The notes under the pieces are model-generated. The model was given only the letters and a program-made list of their open reading frames with translations, was not told the origin of the DNA and did no database searches. Of a DNA stretch of 64,000 nucleotides, positions 61,884 through 64,000 are shown piece by piece (positions within the stretch are counted from its first letter, which is position 1; each line of letters begins with the position of its first letter). A program made the translations under genes and the position numbers. Source of the stretch: Bacteroidota bacterium (GTDB lineage Bacteria; Bacteroidota; Bacteroidia; Bacteroidales; JAGONC01); NCBI GenBank assembly GCA_022711405.1, contig JAKLFC010000001.1, positions 390,899-454,898 of the forward strand. The letters are read 5' to 3'.

Positions 61884-63776
61884 ATGAAAAAAGTCTTTTC
61901 GGTTATAATCATTTTATGCCTTGCGTTCTTTCAAGTAACAGCGCAGGACGTATCAAATTCAGTATTGCCTGATAACGGCACAGACAACAAGGAGGTCGTC
62001 AAATTGTCTTCAAACAGGGCAGATCAACATGCCATGCAGATGGAAACAGATCTGGGGAATGCCGGAGCGATACAGCTGGTTTCGATCAGGCCCATTCCGG
62101 ATCCTGATAGCAAAATGAAAAGCAGGGAAGTCACCGCAGTAAATAATGATCCTGGCATTGTCAATCAAAAAACGGAGGGCAGCTCAGGCAGCCGGGCTAT
62201 TACTGATCTCACCTGCCCTGAATCATCCATTTATTCACAACCCCCATTGGGGAGTTTTGGTATAAGCATCGTAAACGGATATGCAGCATACGATAATGTG
62301 CTCACCGATCCTGGTGAACCAACCATCAGCATCACCTGGTGGATGGAAGAAGATTATGCTGAACCGGCACTCACTTTCGACATTACCATCAGGGAAGATG
62401 ATGGTACAGGGAAACCTGATATGGTGAGTTTCCCTAAAGCCAAGTTCACCGGCCTGGTCGTTCCGGGGGTCAATACCGGTGAGATAGCCTTTGAACACCC
62501 CCTCTATGTTTTTACCTATTATTTCCCCTACGAAATTGACATCAATGCGGGCGACTGGATCGGCATTGCAGATTTCCCTGATAATGGATTTCATCATTTC
62601 TGGATCAATTCAGGTGTGGGGGATGGTAAATTTTATCTACCAAGCATAAATGGTTTTAATAACCGCGATCTTGCTTTCTGCCTTGGCGGATCAGAACTGG
62701 ACCTGTTTTGTCCCCCCGGTTCGATCTATTCCCAGACTCCTAACGGAGTGAATGGATGGTCGGTCGGAGGCGGAAATTTTATGTATGAGAAGGTCCTTTC
62801 CAATCCTGGAGACCTCGTCACCAGCATCAGCTGGTGGATGTCCGAAAGGGATGTCGAACCTGATCTTTCGTTCAATATTGAGATCAGGGGGAATGATGGC
62901 GGAGCGCCCGGCACATTGAGGTACAGCTATACTGATGTCGATTTCGATGAAGTGAATACAGGCGAAACATTAGAAGGAGATCCAATATTCCTGTACACAT
63001 TTGAGTTACCTGATCCTGTATATGTCTTTAATGATGATTGGATCGGAATAGCTGTTCTGCCAGGTTGGTCTGACGGAGCAGACGCTCATCATTTCTGGTG
63101 CTCATCATTCACCGGGGATGACCTATGGCGTTATGGACCTTCATTCACTCCATACAGCGGCAATGACCTGGCCTTTTGCCTCGGGAGGTATGAACCAGGT
63201 CTATTCTGTCCTGACGGATCCATCTATTCCCAGACGCCCTGGGGATGGCCCGGGTGGGCAGGAGCAGGTGATGTGGTCATTTACGATAATGTCAGCGGGG
63301 CATTGTATGGTAACATCGCAAGTATTACCTGGTGGATGGGTGAGTCAGAAATTATTCCCGGACTTACGTTCGACATTTTCATCAGGGAAGACAACGCAGG
63401 GGTTCCTGGCAACCTGATCGCCAGCTTCACCGGTCTGACCATCACCGGTACCAATACGGGCAAATATCTCTGGACAGACCCCATTATCTCTCCGATATAC
63501 TCATATACCTACAATTTCCCAAGCCCTGTCGTGATGGGGGCGGGAGACTGGATAGGCATCCGGGACAATCCTACAGGATTTCATCATTTCTGGGTGACAT
63601 CGCATGATGGTGACGGGACGGGTTATACCCTTTCAGGGAGTGAGTATACGCAGTGGGACTATGATTTCTCTTTCTGCCTGAGTCCTGAGCCCATTGTACC
63701 CCTTTCCAACTGGGCAATCGGCGTTGGTATTTTCCTGATCATCGCATTTACTGTCTATCGTTTCAGAAGGGCATGA
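61884..63776 (+). CDS. Exported three-repeat protein with C-terminal PLSNW-TM-RFRR tail
   Basis: This 630-residue protein has a signal peptide (VFSVIIILCLAFFQVTAQ). Three homologous domains of about 165 residues begin near 110, 274 and 440, each opening with CP(x)(x)SIYSQ(P/T)P. Each contains SITWWM, F(D/N)I.IR.(D/N), a YxFPxPV-like strand, a DWIGI segment and HHFW, and each ends DLAFCLG or similar. The opening and closing cysteines may pair. The end, VPLSNWAIGVGIFLIIAFTVYRFRR in sequence, is a short motif, one transmembrane helix and a basic tail: the tripartite design of IPTL/PEP-CTERM sorting signals, not a T9SS domain. The function of the repeats is unknown. Confidence 0.82.
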   Translation: MKKVFSVIIILCLAFFQVTAQDVSNSVLPDNGTDNKEVVKLSSNRADQHAMQMETDLGNAGAIQLVSIRPIPDPDSKMKSREVTAVNNDPGIVNQKTEGSSGSRAITDLTCPESSIYSQPPLGSFGISIVNGYAAYDNVLTDPGEPTISITWWMEEDYAEPALTFDITIREDDGTGKPDMVSFPKAKFTGLVVPGVNTGEIAFEHPLYVFTYYFPYEIDINAGDWIGIADFPDNGFHHFWINSGVGDGKFYLPSINGFNNRDLAFCLGGSELDLFCPPGSIYSQTPNGVNGWSVGGGNFMYEKVLSNPGDLVTSISWWMSERDVEPDLSFNIEIRGNDGGAPGTLRYSYTDVDFDEVNTGETLEGDPIFLYTFELPDPVYVFNDDWIGIAVLPGWSDGADAHHFWCSSFTGDDLWRYGPSFTPYSGNDLAFCLGRYEPGLFCPDGSIYSQTPWGWPGWAGAGDVVIYDNVSGALYGNIASITWWMGESEIIPGLTFDIFIREDNAGVPGNLIASFTGLTITGTNTGKYLWTDPIISPIYSYTYNFPSPVVMGAGDWIGIRDNPTGFHHFWVTSHDGDGTGYTLSGSEYTQWDYDFSFCLSPEPIVPLSNWAIGVGIFLIIAFTVYRFRRA

Positions 63777-63802
63777 TGGGTTGATTTGTTTAATAAATGG
63801 TG

Positions 63803-63837
63803 AAGAGCTGTCCTCGGTGGGGGCAGCTCTTTTTTTA
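63803..63837 (+). terminator. Intrinsic terminator after the three-repeat protein gene
   Basis: aagagctg (63803-63810) pairs with cagctctt (63824-63831), with further cc/gg pairs inside, followed by a run of seven T. It lies 27 nt after the stop at 63776. Confidence 0.85.
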
Positions 63838-63858
63838 TCATGTCGTTTGGAAATTGGA

Positions 63859-63966
63859 TCATGGGATTTGGAAGTTATGCCTGGCTATTCGATCTTCCAG
63901 GTTTCCCGTCGAACCGATATAAAACCTCCCAGTAGTGACAGATTGAATGATGTAGGTGTGAAACAT
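63859..63966 (-). pseudogene. Truncated GIY-YIG nuclease-family remnant
   Basis: From the ATG at 63964-63966 the minus strand encodes 35 residues. They begin MFHTYIIQS and continue TGRFYIGSTGNLEDRIARHN, which matches the start of GIY-YIG (UvrC/YhbQ-like) proteins with the two catalytic-motif tyrosine/YIG elements and the first arginine helix. The frame then runs into a ggaatttgg-type phrase repeat and stops. Functional members are about 80-100 residues, so the C-terminal half with the catalytic Glu is missing. Confidence 0.72.
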
Positions 63967-64000
63967 CGTAAATATAAAGCTTCAGGAAGAAACTTTCATC

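Overview
The window looks like a chromosomal segment of a Bacteroidota bacterium of the class Bacteroidia, probably free-living and from an aquatic or sediment habitat. Three secreted proteins end in type IX secretion (T9SS) sorting domains. Start codons mostly lack Shine-Dalgarno sequences, several genes are preceded by the Bacteroidota -7 box TAnnTTTG, and complex I is the 11-subunit form with separate nuoC and nuoD. I see no rRNA or tRNA genes, no CRISPR array, no transposase and no prophage.

Left part (1-10.5 kb): a PhzF-family gene cut by the window edge and an O-methyltransferase, then a rightward run of ECF sigma factor, single-pass anti-sigma-like protein, lipoprotein, large zinc-metalloprotease/propeller/barrel protein and a PrsW-type intramembrane protease. 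This run is a candidate membrane-stress circuit, because PrsW is the protease that cleaves the anti-sigma factor of SigW in Bacillus. DoxX, START-domain and menaquinone methyltransferase (ubiE/menG) genes follow on the other strand. From 10.6 to 27.8 kb come a GT39-type glycosyltransferase, an M3 oligopeptidase, a small membrane protein plus winged-helix regulator operon with a palindromic operator candidate, a three-gene RND efflux operon, several small membrane proteins, an OB-fold DUF3127 protein with an SSB-like acidic tail, an exported isochorismatase-like hydrolase, two T9SS cargo proteins and a DUF1684 lipoprotein.

The metabolic centrepiece is 28.9-36.5 kb, a divergent carotenoid locus. 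crtI-crtB-crtYcd run left; crtD, cruF, crtW, a CruD-like acyltransferase and a CruC-like glycosyltransferase run right with ATGA start/stop overlaps. Together they predict a monocyclic keto-carotenoid of the deoxyflexixanthin type carrying an acylated sugar on its 1'-hydroxyl. At 37.2-41.9 kb a second divergent locus (flippase-like protein and polyprenyl-phosphate GT2 one way, UDP-glucuronate epimerase-like enzyme and GT39 the other) looks like a lipid-linked sugar route for decorating the cell surface.

From 53.5 down to 41.9 kb the complete nuoA-B-C-D-H-I-J-K-L-M-N operon runs leftward without the NADH-oxidising module nuoE/F/G, followed closely by a small unknown gene and a DNA photolyase. 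The right end (53.6-64 kb) is rich in exported proteins: a T9SS cargo and a dockerin-containing protein that share a domain, a 1054-residue repeat protein with a C-terminal endosialidase-type chaperone, a SagB-like lipoprotein, a frameshifted propeller lipoprotein, and a three-repeat protein ending in a PLSNW-transmembrane-RFRR tail. A truncated GIY-YIG remnant lies at the very edge. Several gene borders carry low-complexity phrase repeats of a few recurring kinds.
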